From positions 3,790 to 40,458 of the forward strand of contig JAMCSM010000150.1 in NCBI GenBank assembly GCA_023380915.1: a stretch of DNA of 36,669 nucleotides. Direction: 5' to 3'. Origin of the DNA: Actinomycetota bacterium (GTDB lineage: Bacteria > Actinomycetota > Humimicrobiia > Humimicrobiales > Humimicrobiaceae). The notes under the pieces were generated by a model. That model had not been told where the DNA came from. It searched no databases and saw only the letters and a program-made list of their open reading frames with translations. A program made the position numbers and the translations under genes. Shown here piece by piece: positions 25,807 to 35,418 of the stretch. Position 1 is the first letter of the stretch, and every line of letters starts with the position of its first letter.

Positions 25807-27771
25807 TTACGTATAATCTTTTCCTATTATGACACTGATCATAACTTTATCAGGATTATTTTCAGAATATTTTACAACCCCAACTCCAAGTATTTCCTGA
25901 ATCTTGCTTGCAAGGTTTTTAATTTCATCGTTATCGCTGAAATATATTATTTCCGTTTGCTTATAATTAAAGTTTGCAGCATTCTTTGTTTCAGTAACCT
26001 CTATTACTTTTGTCTGGTCATTCAGTTTGTCTTCAAGCTGTTTTTGAACTTTCTTTGCAATACCCTCTACTCCTACGCCATTTAATATATTTATTTTAGC
26101 TGCAATGGTTTCCTGCTGCGATGTCTGCGTTGTACTGCTGCCTTCCTTTCCATAATCAGCACCTACAATAATAACAATATTCTGCACTGCAGCTTCCTCA
26201 TTTTTTGTAATATTTCCTACTTTTAATATATTTTTTATTTCATCAGCTATTACCATATATGAAGGATCTTTTGAGTTAACAATAATCTGAGTTGCAGAAT
26301 AATTGGAATTATCAGCATTTTTTGCTTCAAGCACATTAAATTTTGCCGTACCGTCATCATATTTTAAATCTTTAAACAATGCACTTACTTTTCCAGCAAT
26401 TCCGGGCGTGCCAACTCCATTTAAAACCTGAAGATCAATAGTTACATTATTTAACTGTGTACTTGCAGTTATATCACTGCCTGTAATATTAAAAATCTGT
26501 GCTAATTTTGAAATATCCGGAACATAAAATATATTTCCGCCTTCCAGTTCAACTGTAGTAACATCAAGAGGATAAACAGTATTGTTTTCAGAGTTTAATT
26601 TTGAAACAGTTGAAACAAGCTGGTATATTTCTGAATCTGTCAGATTGGTTTCATAAAAATTTTTTATTGAATTTAAACCTTTCTTAAGATCTTCATCATT
26701 GCTTCCGGCTAACTGTAAAAATAATGCATCAAAAATCTTTTTCTGGTTTATGGTCAGATTAGCTACAACATCCTTTTGGGTTCCGCTGAAATACTCAAGA
26801 TAACTTACAGCCATCACTGCATTTAATTTATTTTCCCCTTTCTTGAGATCAATAGGGCTTCCATCCTCAATATTGTTGATTGTAACTGCTTCATCAAGAT
26901 TAATATTAATTCCTCCAAGCTTTTCAGTAATATTCTTGATGTCCAGGATAATATATTTGTTTATATCCATACCAAGAGCTTTTTTAAGTGTAAGGATAAG
27001 CAAATCCATTCCACCGAATTTTACTGATTTATCAGCACTTTCAAGACCAAAACCTGGTATATCCATAAGCGTATTTACAGGAATTGCAAGAGTTGTAAGC
27101 TTATTATTTTTGCTGTCAAATTTGGAGTAAAAGATAAAATTAATATCAGGCTCAAGAAGATTATCCTGTGCACCTGCAACCACTATGCTTAAATCCTCAT
27201 TAAGCTGCAGATTGGAAGGAATATTAATTGTTTCGGCAGAAGTTGTTTCAGTGCTTTTTGCACTTTCAAGAAATTTATTTTTAATAAACTTATACCCGAA
27301 GAAACTTCCTATGGCTACAGCTATAACTAAAAGAAAAATAAAAATACTTGAAGCAATAATCTTTCTCCGCCTTCTTCTTTGTTTTATCCTTTTAGTTCTT
27401 GCTGTATAATCTTCAGGATCTTCACCTGAAGGAACTTCCTCATTATCACTGTAGTTAAAATCCTCATCTTTGAAGAAATCATCACTAAATCTGTCCTTAT
27501 ATCTTTTTATTTCCGGTTCATTGTTTTTTTCTTCTTCAAAATTGTTTTCATCTCTTTCAGATGATCTGTATTTTTCTGCATCATCCTGTTTATTCGCTGG
27601 ATTTATATCATCATCCTTCTCCTCATCACGGGGATATTTATGCTTATTTTCTTCATAACGCGAATATCGTCCTCCGCCAAAATAATCATCATCTTTTTTA
27701 AAGAAATATTTTTCCTCCCTGCGGTTGGAGAAATATTCTTCATCATCAAATTTTTCATCTTCTGGAGCCAT
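25807..27771 (-). CDS. LCP (LytR-CpsA-Psr)-type membrane protein with two LytR_C domains and a degenerate active site
   Basis: A 654-residue protein: a highly charged cytoplasmic tail (1-137), one membrane helix (138-160), an LCP-like domain (about 193-420) and two LytR_C repeats, each starting with a LNGVG turn (residue ~450, and INILNGVGVEGIAKKV near 565). LCP enzymes attach glycopolymers to peptidoglycan using conserved arginines. Here the usual IPRDT motif reads AIPVNTL (229-235). The later arginine-rich segment reads AVSYLEYFSGTQ, then TINQKKIFDAL, without the expected arginines. The fold is supported by DINKYIILDIKNITEKLGGI. It may bind rather than transfer polymers. The ATG has GGAGG 8 nt upstream and overlaps yqeK by 17 nt. 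Confidence 0.85.
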   Translation of the reverse strand: MAPEDEKFDDEEYFSNRREEKYFFKKDDDYFGGGRYSRYEENKHKYPRDEEKDDDINPANKQDDAEKYRSSERDENNFEEEKNNEPEIKRYKDRFSDDFFKDEDFNYSDNEEVPSGEDPEDYTARTKRIKQRRRRRKIIASSIFIFLLVIAVAIGSFFGYKFIKNKFLESAKSTETTSAETINIPSNLQLNEDLSIVVAGAQDNLLEPDINFIFYSKFDSKNNKLTTLAIPVNTLMDIPGFGLESADKSVKFGGMDLLILTLKKALGMDINKYIILDIKNITEKLGGININLDEAVTINNIEDGSPIDLKKGENKLNAVMAVSYLEYFSGTQKDVVANLTINQKKIFDALFLQLAGSNDEDLKKGLNSIKNFYETNLTDSEIYQLVSTVSKLNSENNTVYPLDVTTVELEGGNIFYVPDISKLAQIFNITGSDITASTQLNNVTIDLQVLNGVGTPGIAGKVSALFKDLKYDDGTAKFNVLEAKNADNSNYSATQIIVNSKDPSYMVIADEIKNILKVGNITKNEEAAVQNIVIIVGADYGKEGSSTTQTSQQETIAAKINILNGVGVEGIAKKVQKQLEDKLNDQTKVIEVTETKNAANFNYKQTEIIYFSDNDEIKNLASKIQEILGVGVVKYSENNPDKVMISVIIGKDYT

Positions 27772-28441
27772 CTGTCAAACCTCCATAAAGTTTTAGAATA
27801 TTATTCCAGATTTTAAAAGTATTGCTGTATATGTTTTTATTTTTATTTATTATATAGATTATATTATTTTTATAAACTTCCAGTAAACAGAAATTAATAT
27901 TTTTTAATGCTAATTTTCTTAAATAAAATACTTCTTTGTAATTTCTTCCATCTTCAAGTTTATCAGATATATAAATAATTTTATCAGTCATGCTCATATT
28001 GCAGTATCCGGTGGTATGATATTTTATTGAATTTAATATCTCTTCATCACTTAAATTAAATTCATCCCTGACAATAAATGCTCCTGCAAAGCCATGAAGA
28101 AGACAGCTGATCTCAAAATCTGCCCGGGTTGCATTAATTTCATCCTTATTTTTTAATGCAATTTTCTTCAGTTCTTCTGCATCAAATATTCTTCCGTAAT
28201 CATGAAGCAGTGCTATTTTGCAAAGTTTGTAATAAACTTCCTGATTTTTCTTGAAATCTTCGGATTCCTTATTTTTATCATCTTTTAAAATATATTTTTC
28301 TGCAAGCATTTGTGTATAAAATAAAGTTGAGATAGTATGCTTGTATAAATCAGGAGGATAAACGTTGCTGATTTTTTTATTAATGTTTAAAATACATTCC
28401 TTTTGATTTTCGTTTAATATAAGTTTATTTATAAAGTCCAT
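27755..28441 (-). CDS. yqeK: YqeK-type HD-domain hydrolase (Ap4A pyrophosphohydrolase family)
   Basis: A 228-residue HD-domain protein. Metal-site residues in order: His35 (YKHTISTL), His80-Asp81 (LLHDYGR), His116 (LLHGFAGA), His142 (IKYHTTG) and Asp160 (ISDKLEDGR). This spacing and the KYHTTG segment are those of YqeK, which splits diadenosine tetraphosphate symmetrically. About 40 extra residues rich in Asn, Lys and Ile follow the domain. It overlaps nadD upstream and the LCP gene downstream by 17 nt each, so all three are translated from one mRNA. Confidence 0.9.
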   Translation of the reverse strand: MDFINKLILNENQKECILNINKKISNVYPPDLYKHTISTLFYTQMLAEKYILKDDKNKESEDFKKNQEVYYKLCKIALLHDYGRIFDAEELKKIALKNKDEINATRADFEISCLLHGFAGAFIVRDEFNLSDEEILNSIKYHTTGYCNMSMTDKIIYISDKLEDGRNYKEVFYLRKLALKNINFCLLEVYKNNIIYIINKNKNIYSNTFKIWNNILKLYGGLTDGSRR

Positions 28442-29048
28442 GTTTTAAAATATAATTGCTTACTCCTTCCGGAACAAGATAATCTATCGGCCTTCCTTCT
28501 TTTACTCTTTTCCTGATATCAGATGATGAAATTGCAAGTGCAGGCACTTCCATTACAAATATTTTTTCAGCATTATTTTTTGTTTTATCAAAAAGTTTTA
28601 TCTTTAATTCCTGTATTTTTGAAATATTGTATCCCGGTCTGGTTGCAGCAATAAAACTGCATAATTGTATTATTTCTTCAGTTTTTTTCCAGGTAAGTAT
28701 TTCAAGAATAGCATCCGCTCCTGTAACAAAATACAACTTTGCTGTTTCTCCATATATTTTTTTCAGTTCTCTCATGGTATCTATGGTATAAGTTTTACCT
28801 TTTCTGTCTATTTCCATCCTTGAAACAAAAAAATTTCTGTTTGCGGAAGTAGCAATAACCGTCATTAGATATCTATGTTCGGCTGTTTCTTCTTCCCTGA
28901 AATTCTTATGAGGCGGATCTCCGGAAGGAATAAAAATAACTTTATCAAGCTGAAATTGACTTAAGGCTTCTCCTGCGGCAACAAGGTGTCCATGGTGAAT
29001 GGGGTTAAAAGTGCCTCCCATTATTCCAATTTTTAAACTTTCAGTCAT
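28425..29048 (-). CDS. nadD: Nicotinate-nucleotide adenylyltransferase
   Basis: A 207-residue enzyme that adenylates nicotinate mononucleotide to deamido-NAD. The nucleotidyltransferase signature GGTFNPIHHGHL is at 11-22, IPSGDPPHK at 40-48, and the C-terminal ISSSDIRKRV at 173-182. The ATG at 29048 has a poor Shine-Dalgarno; an internal ATG at residue 10 would remove the first strand of the Rossmann fold, so the upstream start is kept. It lies 86 nt after proA. Confidence 0.96.
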   Translation of the reverse strand: MTESLKIGIMGGTFNPIHHGHLVAAGEALSQFQLDKVIFIPSGDPPHKNFREEETAEHRYLMTVIATSANRNFFVSRMEIDRKGKTYTIDTMRELKKIYGETAKLYFVTGADAILEILTWKKTEEIIQLCSFIAATRPGYNISKIQELKIKLFDKTKNNAEKIFVMEVPALAISSSDIRKRVKEGRPIDYLVPEGVSNYILKHGLYK

Positions 29049-29134
29049 ATTTTTTTAAGAAAAAGTTTCCCTTTTAATTATAAAAACAAATTACTTGCTT
29101 TTTTTCTTAAGCATTAAAATATAAAAATGATATT

Positions 29135-30388
<1,254 letters not shown>

Positions 30389-30454
30389 TAATTCTCCTGC
30401 AAAGGTTAAAGTTTTTACATATTTTAAAATGAAAATAAAAATATATGATAAAAT

Positions 30455-31588
30455 TTAAAATACAACAAGGCTGTCTCTGTGAATTATCTCGCAGCATAAA
30501 TCAGGACCGAAATTTCCAAGAATTTCCTTTTCGTTTTTGCCTTTTATTTTGTTGATATCTTCACTTGTAAAATTGGAAATACCCTTTGCAATCATTCTGC
30601 TATCTGCTGAAAAAACTATGATATTATCGCCCTTTTTAAAATTTCCATTTACTTCAATTACTCCAACGGGAAGCAGGCTTCTTCCCTTATATACAATAGC
30701 TTCCTCTGCACCCTCATCCACTTTGATACTGCCCTTTGCAATCATGCCGTAAGCAATCCATCTCTTTACACTGGTAATTCTTCTGGCTGCTTCAGGAATA
30801 AAAAATGTGCCGATGTTTTTACCTTTTAATATTCTTTGCATAACTTCAGGTTCTCTGCTGTTTGCTATAATCATTGGAATGCCTGAAAAGGAGCATATTC
30901 TTGCTGATCGTATTTTTGTAATCATTCCGCCTGAACCATAACTTGAACCAATCCCGCCTGCGATTCTTTCTATCTCCTCATTTATGTTATTTACAACTGA
31001 TATGAGTTTTGCGCCTTCATAAAGCTTTGGATTTTTATTAAATAAGCCATCAATATCCGACAGAATAATGAGAAGATCTGCTTCAATAAGGCCTGCAATA
31101 AGTGCTGCTAATGTATCATTATCGCCAAACTTTATTTCATCAAGCGCCACACTGTCATTTTCATTTATTATCGGTATTACATTTAATTCAAGAAGACTGA
31201 AAATTGTATTTTTGATATTAAGATATTGTTCCCTTTTTGATGTATCTTCACGTGTAACAAGAATCTGACCAACCTTTTTGCAGTTTTTATAAAAAAAGCT
31301 GCTGTATACTCTCATAAGATCATGCTGACCAACTGCTGCAACTGCCTGAAGCATTGAATATTTTTTAGGTTTTTCTTCAAGATTTAAGTATTTAAGACCC
31401 GCTGCTATTGCTCCGCTTGATACAATAATGACTTCAAGACTTTCATCTTTTATTTTTGAAATCTCTCCGGTAAATTTCTGGAGGTTTTCCATATCAAGCC
31501 CCCCGCTTGAAGAAGTCAGGCTGCTTGAACCAATCTTTACCACAATTCTTTTTAACTTTTTCAGATATTTTTTTCTTAAATTTTCCAT
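30455..31588 (-). CDS. proB: Glutamate 5-kinase with C-terminal PUA domain
   Basis: A 377-residue enzyme that phosphorylates glutamate at the start of proline synthesis. Kinase-domain motifs are VVKIGSSSLTS near the N-terminus, VSSGAIAAGL, NENDSVALDEIKFGDNDTLAA and the GGMITKIRSARI segment. The last ~95 residues form a PUA domain (IKVDEGAEEAIVYKGRSLLP onward), as in the long form of the enzyme. It starts 6 nt after the obgE stop, so it is translationally linked to it. Confidence 0.98.
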   Translation of the reverse strand: MENLRKKYLKKLKRIVVKIGSSSLTSSSGGLDMENLQKFTGEISKIKDESLEVIIVSSGAIAAGLKYLNLEEKPKKYSMLQAVAAVGQHDLMRVYSSFFYKNCKKVGQILVTREDTSKREQYLNIKNTIFSLLELNVIPIINENDSVALDEIKFGDNDTLAALIAGLIEADLLIILSDIDGLFNKNPKLYEGAKLISVVNNINEEIERIAGGIGSSYGSGGMITKIRSARICSFSGIPMIIANSREPEVMQRILKGKNIGTFFIPEAARRITSVKRWIAYGMIAKGSIKVDEGAEEAIVYKGRSLLPVGVIEVNGNFKKGDNIIVFSADSRMIAKGISNFTSEDINKIKGKNEKEILGNFGPDLCCEIIHRDSLVVF

Positions 31589-31594
31589 CTATTT

Positions 31595-32899
31595 TTATTC
31601 AGTTAATTCAAAAACAAGTTTACCTATTATTACAGTCGAACCTTCCGAGATACCCATTTTTTTAAGTTTATCACCAACACCCATTTTTTTTAATTTATTC
31701 TTTAAATATTCAAGGGCTTCTTCATTTTCCAGATCAGTCATTGCCACCATACGCTCAAGATATTTATTTTTAATGAAATATTCATTGCCGCTGGTGATTA
31801 TCTTTATGCTATCATTTATAATACTTTCTTTATTTAATGTATAAACTTTTATATTTTCATCTTCTCCTGAAATCCTGCTTTCTTCCATAATGCTTCTTCT
31901 TTCAAGTTTCACCATTCCGCTTAATACTTTTAAAAACTCATCTATATTTTCACCAGTTTTTGCCGATATTGGAGTTACATTTGAATCTGTTAATTTTAAA
32001 AGTTCATTTTTTGCCTTATCAATTAATTTTTTATTGGTAATTAAGTCAGTTTTATTCATAACTATCATGTATTTTTTTTCAAAAAGGTTTTGGCTGTAAA
32101 GTCTTAATTCATTGCGTAAATCATTAAAAGCAGCAAGTAATGCATTTTTACCTGAAGTTAACTGCTGGCAGTCTAAAACAAGCACTATAAGGATTGTCCG
32201 CATTATATGTCTTAAGAATTTATCCCCAAGACCTGCTCCAAGGTGAGCATCTTTTATTAAACCCGGAATATCGGCAACTGTAAAATTTTCATCTTTATAA
32301 TAAACTACCCCAAGATTGGGTGTCAGTGTTGTAAACGGATAATCAGCAATTTTAGGCCTTGCTCTGGAAATGACACTTATAATAGTTGACTTGCCTGCAT
32401 TTGGAAATCCTACAATAGCAACATCTGCAACAAGCTGTAGCTCAAGGTTAATCCATATATCTTCAGTTTCTTCCCCTTTTTCTGCAAAAGAAGGGAATTT
32501 AAGCCTTTGAGATATAAAACTTGCGTTTCCCCTTCCGCCTCTTCCACCTTTTGCAGCCAGAACTCTTTCTCCAGGCTTATTGAGATCAAATAAAACCTCA
32601 CCTTTATGGTTTTTTATTATGGTTCCCACCGGAACATGAATGTAAAGATCTTCGCCGTCTTTGCCTGCTCTTTTATTTGAAGAACCTCTCTGACCGTTTT
32701 GTGCTTTAAAATGCACTTTATCCTTGAAAACATATAAAGTGCTTAAATTCGGGTCAGTTTCAATTATAACGTCTCCACCTTTTCCTCCGGTTCCCCCGCA
32801 AGCAATTTTTTTTACCCTGTCCTTGAGCAGAAAAAAGGAAACGCTTCCCGAGCCGCCATTTCCTGCCTTAATATTAATTTTTGCTTCATCTAAAAACAT
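31595..32899 (-). CDS. obgE: Obg-family GTPase
   Basis: A 434-residue ribosome-assembly and stress GTPase. Order of domains: a glycine-rich Obg fold (1-158, with CGGTGGKGGDVI and AAKGGRGGRGN), a G domain (GFPNAGKST 164-172, DIPGL 210-214, NKTD 282-285, SAKTG) and a C-terminal OCT domain (from ~350, ending GKLVFELTE). Near the end LKKMGVGD and LKKMGISEG form a small internal repeat. The ATG at 32899 has no Shine-Dalgarno and lies 9 nt after an extended -10, so the mRNA is probably leaderless. rplU and rpmA, usual upstream neighbours, are absent from this window. Confidence 0.97.
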   Translation of the reverse strand: MFLDEAKINIKAGNGGSGSVSFFLLKDRVKKIACGGTGGKGGDVIIETDPNLSTLYVFKDKVHFKAQNGQRGSSNKRAGKDGEDLYIHVPVGTIIKNHKGEVLFDLNKPGERVLAAKGGRGGRGNASFISQRLKFPSFAEKGEETEDIWINLELQLVADVAIVGFPNAGKSTIISVISRARPKIADYPFTTLTPNLGVVYYKDENFTVADIPGLIKDAHLGAGLGDKFLRHIMRTILIVLVLDCQQLTSGKNALLAAFNDLRNELRLYSQNLFEKKYMIVMNKTDLITNKKLIDKAKNELLKLTDSNVTPISAKTGENIDEFLKVLSGMVKLERRSIMEESRISGEDENIKVYTLNKESIINDSIKIITSGNEYFIKNKYLERMVAMTDLENEEALEYLKNKLKKMGVGDKLKKMGISEGSTVIIGKLVFELTE

Positions 32900-32908
32900 A
32901 ATTAAATT

Positions 32909-32917
32909 ATTATAACA
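32909..32917 (-). promoter_or_regulatory. Extended -10 promoter of the obgE operon, predicted leaderless
   Basis: Minus strand TGTTATAAT: perfect TATAAT (32909-32914) with an extended-TG. No good -35 stands upstream. RNA is predicted to start near 32902, only 3 nt before the obgE ATG. It probably drives obgE-proB-proA and perhaps the genes down to leuS. Confidence 0.5.
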
Positions 32918-33003
32918 TGGTTAGTAAATTCATGGATTTATACTGGAAAAGCAAAATGAGGCAATGGCAGACCCGGTAGAAACCAGCAAGAATCATCAAC
33001 AAA

Positions 33004-33177
33004 TTATATGTTGCATACAGAAATCGGCGGTTCGCAAGGCTCAGGCTCAAGTATCTTTAATTCCTCAAGCACGTTTTTATATGCCTCGTAAGCACCATCT
33101 TCATGCTCATATTCTTTATCAAGTACTTGCCATACATCATCATAATTCACACTATTGATTAGCTCTTTAAAAATCAT
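33004..33177 (-). CDS. Short DUF6557-like protein, probably C-terminally truncated
   Basis: A 57-residue protein beginning MIFKELINSVNYDDVWQVL and continuing to a KNVLEELKILEPEP segment. This resembles, from memory, the first third of DUF6557 proteins from anaerobic Firmicutes, which run to well over 100 residues. Here it stops after CEPPISVCNI, and no continuation was found in other frames. GGTGGTGAT directly before the ATG serves as the ribosome site. It lies in the 527-base gap between obgE and the AAA ATPase. Apart from this ORF, the A+T-rich stretch 33178-33426 shows only a 15-codon MKEIEKTIMNAIGVI frame. Confidence 0.5.
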   Translation of the reverse strand: MIFKELINSVNYDDVWQVLDKEYEHEDGAYEAYKNVLEELKILEPEPCEPPISVCNI

Positions 33178-33426
33178 ATCACCACCAAAAGGGTTCTAAG
33201 ATTGAACATAAGTTTTAAATTTATTCTGAATTAGGGAACATCTTCTGGATAATTTTATACCAGATCTAAAATAATTATATCTCTTAAAAGGTAAAAAGAT
33301 TTACTTTTTATATTACTCCTATGGCATTCATAATTGTTTTTTCTATTTCTTTCATCTTTAAATCACTGAAGCTACTTTGCTATTATATATAGTTATTAAC
33401 AGATTTTATATAGCGAAAAAGGATGA

Positions 33427-34920
33427 TCAAATCAATAGCCAAAATTTTAACGGGATCTTTATTATCCTTTCATTAATTAATTGCAATTTTCCTTCTTTAC
33501 TTACTATAATCCCATAAGAGAAATTTTCTATTTTTTTAGCAGTATTTTCTACCTGTTTTATCCCCTGTTTTTTCTCCCCATATCCAATCTCCACCACAAT
33601 TTGTTTTATATTTCCAGCACATAAAATAAAATCAGCCCCCAAAGAAGATGAATCATAGAGAATCTCAATTTCGGTTCCATCAATTTTCTTTTTTAAGAAA
33701 TCTTTTTTGAAAATTAGAGCAGAATAATCTTCTAAGAGCTTACCTTTTATTTCTGAAGGAATAATCCCACTTAAAATACTTGCTCTAAGAGAGGGAGAAA
33801 TAAAGAGGAATTTTGTCGGTTTTCTGACTTTAACAAATTTTTCTCCATATGATTTTACTTCCACTATAACTCCGCTCTGAACTAATGTCTCAATAATACC
33901 CCTTACCGAGCGATAATCCAATTTAAGAGTTCTACATAATTTTTCATAGTCGGTAATATCAGAATTTGCTATTAGATACAACAGGTCTTTTATTTTTGAA
34001 ATTGTCTCCGAAGAGAACCTTTTTAAATCTAAAATATCTTTTGTAATAAGCTTGTCGATTACACCAGAAATAAGCTCGTAAATAAGAAGTCTCCTGTCTT
34101 TTAGTTCCAGAACAAAAGGAAATCCACCAAAATATAAAAATTCCTCTTCAACTTGTGGAATGAGGGTTAGAAAAAAGCTGTTAACACTCCTTGAATGTAC
34201 TTCTAGTATATCATATAATTCACTTGCATTTTTGCTGAACAAAATAGATTTTATTAATTCATCTGATAAATTCTTAATAGGATTGGCTATGCTCTTCATA
34301 AGGAGGAACTCATCAAATTTTAAAGGATAAAGCTCCTGTAAAAGAGCTCTTCTTGATAGGTCAGGATTAATTTTAATTCTTAAAGCAGAAGATCCAGTAG
34401 CAATTACTAGAATGTTTTTATGCCCCTTTATCCTGTCAAAAATATTTTTTAAAAATAAGCCCCAATTGCTGTCATAATGGACCTCATCCAGGAAAATAAC
34501 AAATTTCCTTTTTAAGGTTTCAAAGTGTAAATTTTTTTCCTCTTCATAAAATTTAAAAAAATCGTTTAAGCTAATTCCTTCAAGATGAAGTTTGGATACA
34601 TCCAAATAAATCTTATCATAGTTTCCTTCAAGCAATTTGGCATAAAGACTTTTTTGGGAAGGATGGGTAAATCTGGAAGCATAAAATAACTGACTCAGTA
34701 AAGTAGTTTTGCCGATTCCTCTTATACCAGAGAGTAAATTTATCTTTTCTATTTCGGTTATTTCATTTTTTAAAAATTTTTCCAAAAGCTCAAGATAATA
34801 AGAAAAAATATGCCTTGTAGGATTAGGTCCTCCATTTTCATTAAAAATATAACCAGCCAATAGATTATCTAATTGAGAAATCCACAATCTATAAAAACTG
34901 TCGATTTTTATTCTGTCCAT
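33427..34920 (-). CDS. AAA ATPase of the DUF4143 type (P-loop plus C-terminal nuclease-like domain)
   Basis: A 497-residue protein. The Walker A motif GIRGIGKT (65-72) and Walker B VIFLDE (141-146) precede a sensor ATGSSALR (174-181) and GGFPFVLE, the pattern of the archaeal/bacterial AAA_14 plus DUF4143 ATPases. A winged-helix-like part follows (YEKLCRTLKLDYRSVRGIIE). The C-terminal domain has GADFILCAGNIKQIVVEIGY, which resembles a PD-(D/E)xK core with Asp, Glu and a following GEKKQG. The cellular role of this family is unknown. The ATG lacks a Shine-Dalgarno; TATAGT ends 9 nt before it, and two 27-bp repeats lie immediately upstream. Neighbouring genes are accessory, so mobile origin is likely. 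Confidence 0.85.
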   Translation of the reverse strand: MDRIKIDSFYRLWISQLDNLLAGYIFNENGGPNPTRHIFSYYLELLEKFLKNEITEIEKINLLSGIRGIGKTTLLSQLFYASRFTHPSQKSLYAKLLEGNYDKIYLDVSKLHLEGISLNDFFKFYEEEKNLHFETLKRKFVIFLDEVHYDSNWGLFLKNIFDRIKGHKNILVIATGSSALRIKINPDLSRRALLQELYPLKFDEFLLMKSIANPIKNLSDELIKSILFSKNASELYDILEVHSRSVNSFFLTLIPQVEEEFLYFGGFPFVLELKDRRLLIYELISGVIDKLITKDILDLKRFSSETISKIKDLLYLIANSDITDYEKLCRTLKLDYRSVRGIIETLVQSGVIVEVKSYGEKFVKVRKPTKFLFISPSLRASILSGIIPSEIKGKLLEDYSALIFKKDFLKKKIDGTEIEILYDSSSLGADFILCAGNIKQIVVEIGYGEKKQGIKQVENTAKKIENFSYGIIVSKEGKLQLINERIIKIPLKFWLLI

Positions 34921-34926
34921 AATTAA

Positions 34927-34990
34927 AATACTATAGTATTGGAATCCAATTATAATTTATATTACTATTGTATTCTAATCCAATTAAAAT
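34927..34990 (-). promoter_or_regulatory. Direct repeats and palindromes over the promoter of the AAA ATPase gene
   Basis: Two 27-bp direct repeats (34930-34956 and 34964-34990) differ at four positions and are offset by 34 bp, about three helical turns. Inside the promoter-proximal copy lie a perfect 14-bp palindrome AATACTATAGTATT (34927-34940) and an overlapping 13-bp palindrome ATTGGAATCCAAT (34938-34950). The TATAGT that could serve as -10 lies within the first palindrome. This looks like a cooperative operator. Confidence 0.45.
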
Positions 34991-35024
34991 AACAATCTCT
35001 AATTTTTATTATAGGGTAGCTACT

Positions 35025-35281
35025 TCAAGTTAGTATTATTTTTAATAATATTTTATTTAAAGTTATAAGATATTGTTCATCAGTAACTTCTGGGCCGAAA
35101 CGATCTTTGGCTATTTTTTAAGCAGGATAAAACTATAGAAATCATAGATAACTTAGATCAAAAGAGTTATTAAGCATCCTGAGCTTTTTTCGGGCAACAT
35201 TTGAATATCATTTAGATATTCTTTAGAGAAATTGCTCTTCCCAAATCTTTTCAGTATCTTTAGTAGATTATAGTAGTAACT
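35025..35281 (-). pseudogene. Decayed coding relic, family unknown
   Basis: Conceptual minus-strand translation gives a protein-like stretch SYYYNLLKILKRFGKSNFSK running to PEKSSGCLITLLI. A TAA then interrupts it. The frame continues with VIYDFYSFILLKK, and after a frame change in an A run with IAKDRFGPEVTDEQYLITLN ending KIILT before a stop. One nonsense and one frameshift change would join about 85 residues. I do not recognise the family. The rest of the 498-base gap between the AAA ATPase and the next gene shows only the operator repeats. Confidence 0.3.
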
Positions 35282-35418
35282 TCAAACAATACTATTGTTA
35301 AACTTTAGTTCATAAATTTAATTTTTAATATCTTGCTTTTGGATCACCCTTCTATAAGCACACATGTCAGACATAATACAGTTTATCGGATTCAAGATAT
35401 CCAATATTTATTTTATTA

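Noticed and set aside
31428..31844. 138-codon plus-strand ORF across the proB/obgE junction
   Set aside because: It is antisense to two well-supported genes and its translation is low-complexity Ser/Phe/Ile, as expected from the opposite strand.
32964..33158. 64-codon plus-strand ORF
   Set aside because: The minus-strand frame over the same bases has a ribosome site and a protein-family-like start, while this one has neither.
35087..35226. Plus-strand coding relic (LLGRNDLWLFFKQDKTIEII)
   Set aside because: The minus-strand reading of the same region gives a longer and more protein-like sequence; both cannot be coding and the plus version has no start.
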